Of a stretch of 64,000 bases of DNA, positions 63,768-64,000 are shown one piece after another. A program made the position numbers and the translations under genes. Numbering within the stretch: the first letter of the stretch is position 1; each line of letters starts with the position of its first letter. The notes beneath the pieces are model-generated. The model made no database searches. It saw nothing but the letters and a program-made list of their open reading frames with translations, and had not been told where the DNA came from. The DNA is from Aphelocoma coerulescens (lineage: Eukaryota > Chordata > Aves > Passeriformes > Corvidae). The DNA is taken from assembly GCF_041296385.1 (NCBI RefSeq), contig NC_091013.1, forward strand, positions 35,549,975-35,613,974, in the 5' to 3' direction.

Positions 63768-64000
63768 ATGCAATCAATTTAGGGAGTGCCATTATGAAGT
63801 GCTACCCACAGTGTAAAACTAGTATGAAGTTTTAGGTGGAAAGATATGCTTCCTTATGGTCAGGCAGCAGAGGTTTTCAAAGAGGGCTGCACAAATGTAC
63901 TGTGTTCACATAAGTTCTGCCAGTTTACCTCCTTAATTCATATAAAATAGGACTATCTACTGGACTAGCAGACTTGAGATTCAAGTCTGTGAGCCAAGTG
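63737..64000 (-). other. DHRSX: DHRSX intron upstream of the 69-bp exon (partial)
   Basis: This is the 3' end, in gene sense, of the intron before the 69-bp exon. It holds the acceptor and branch-point region and otherwise unremarkable sequence. The exon coding for the cofactor-binding TGxxxGIG motif should lie beyond position 64000. Confidence 0.75.

Noticed and set aside
1..64000. CRISPR arrays, tRNA or rRNA genes, bacterial operons, toxin-antitoxin or defence systems
   Set aside because: No regularly spaced direct repeats, cloverleaf-like genes or packed reading frames; the sequence is vertebrate intron.

Overview
This window looks like vertebrate, almost certainly avian, nuclear DNA. It is AT-rich, low in repeats, and has no bacterial-style gene packing. 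Its recognisable interspersed repeats are CR1 LINE fragments, including the typical 3' end near 19.9 kb and minus-orientation copies at 56.4-56.7 and 63.4-63.6 kb, plus LTR-like remnants. I see no Alu, L1 or other mammalian SINE/LINE signature. The species cannot be named from this window; 'bird' rests on CR1 type and low repeat load, and a crocodilian or turtle is not strictly excluded.

The only protein-coding gene I can support is one short-chain dehydrogenase/reductase gene on the minus strand, recognised as DHRSX. Two small internal exons fall in the window: 63668-63736 (69 bp, upstream in the gene) and 10517-10618 (102 bp, the next exon I can recognise). Both have AG/GT boundaries, both are phase 1 to phase 1, and they join in frame (codon G|TG, Val). 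The first codes for the segment around GNSESDG to EETLTGK; the second starts VEFLYCDLASM and ends PLHVLVNN, just before the SDR NNAG motif. The rest of the window is DHRSX intron: the start of the downstream intron (1-10516), a complete intron of about 53 kb (10619-63667) and the end of the upstream intron (63737-64000). DHRSX exons coding for the N-terminal Rossmann motif and the catalytic SYK part are outside the window.

The intronic sequence holds CR1 fragments, a likely older CR1-like remnant near 48.7 kb, a GC-rich LTR-like block (about 18.74-19.26 kb), a second possible LTR (about 43.74-44.2 kb), and microsatellites such as (TATC)11 and (CAATA)6. It also has a 42-bp tandem duplication, an A/C-only tract, purine tracts, G-quadruplex-type runs, an alternating purine-pyrimidine block, a 16-of-17-pair hairpin at 16.2 kb and a perfect 10-bp inverted repeat at 55.76 kb. 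Most open reading frames are chance. The one oddity is an open run of 273 codons at 33995-34813, with no recognisable family. I found no CRISPR array, tRNA, rRNA, operon or undescribed multi-gene system.
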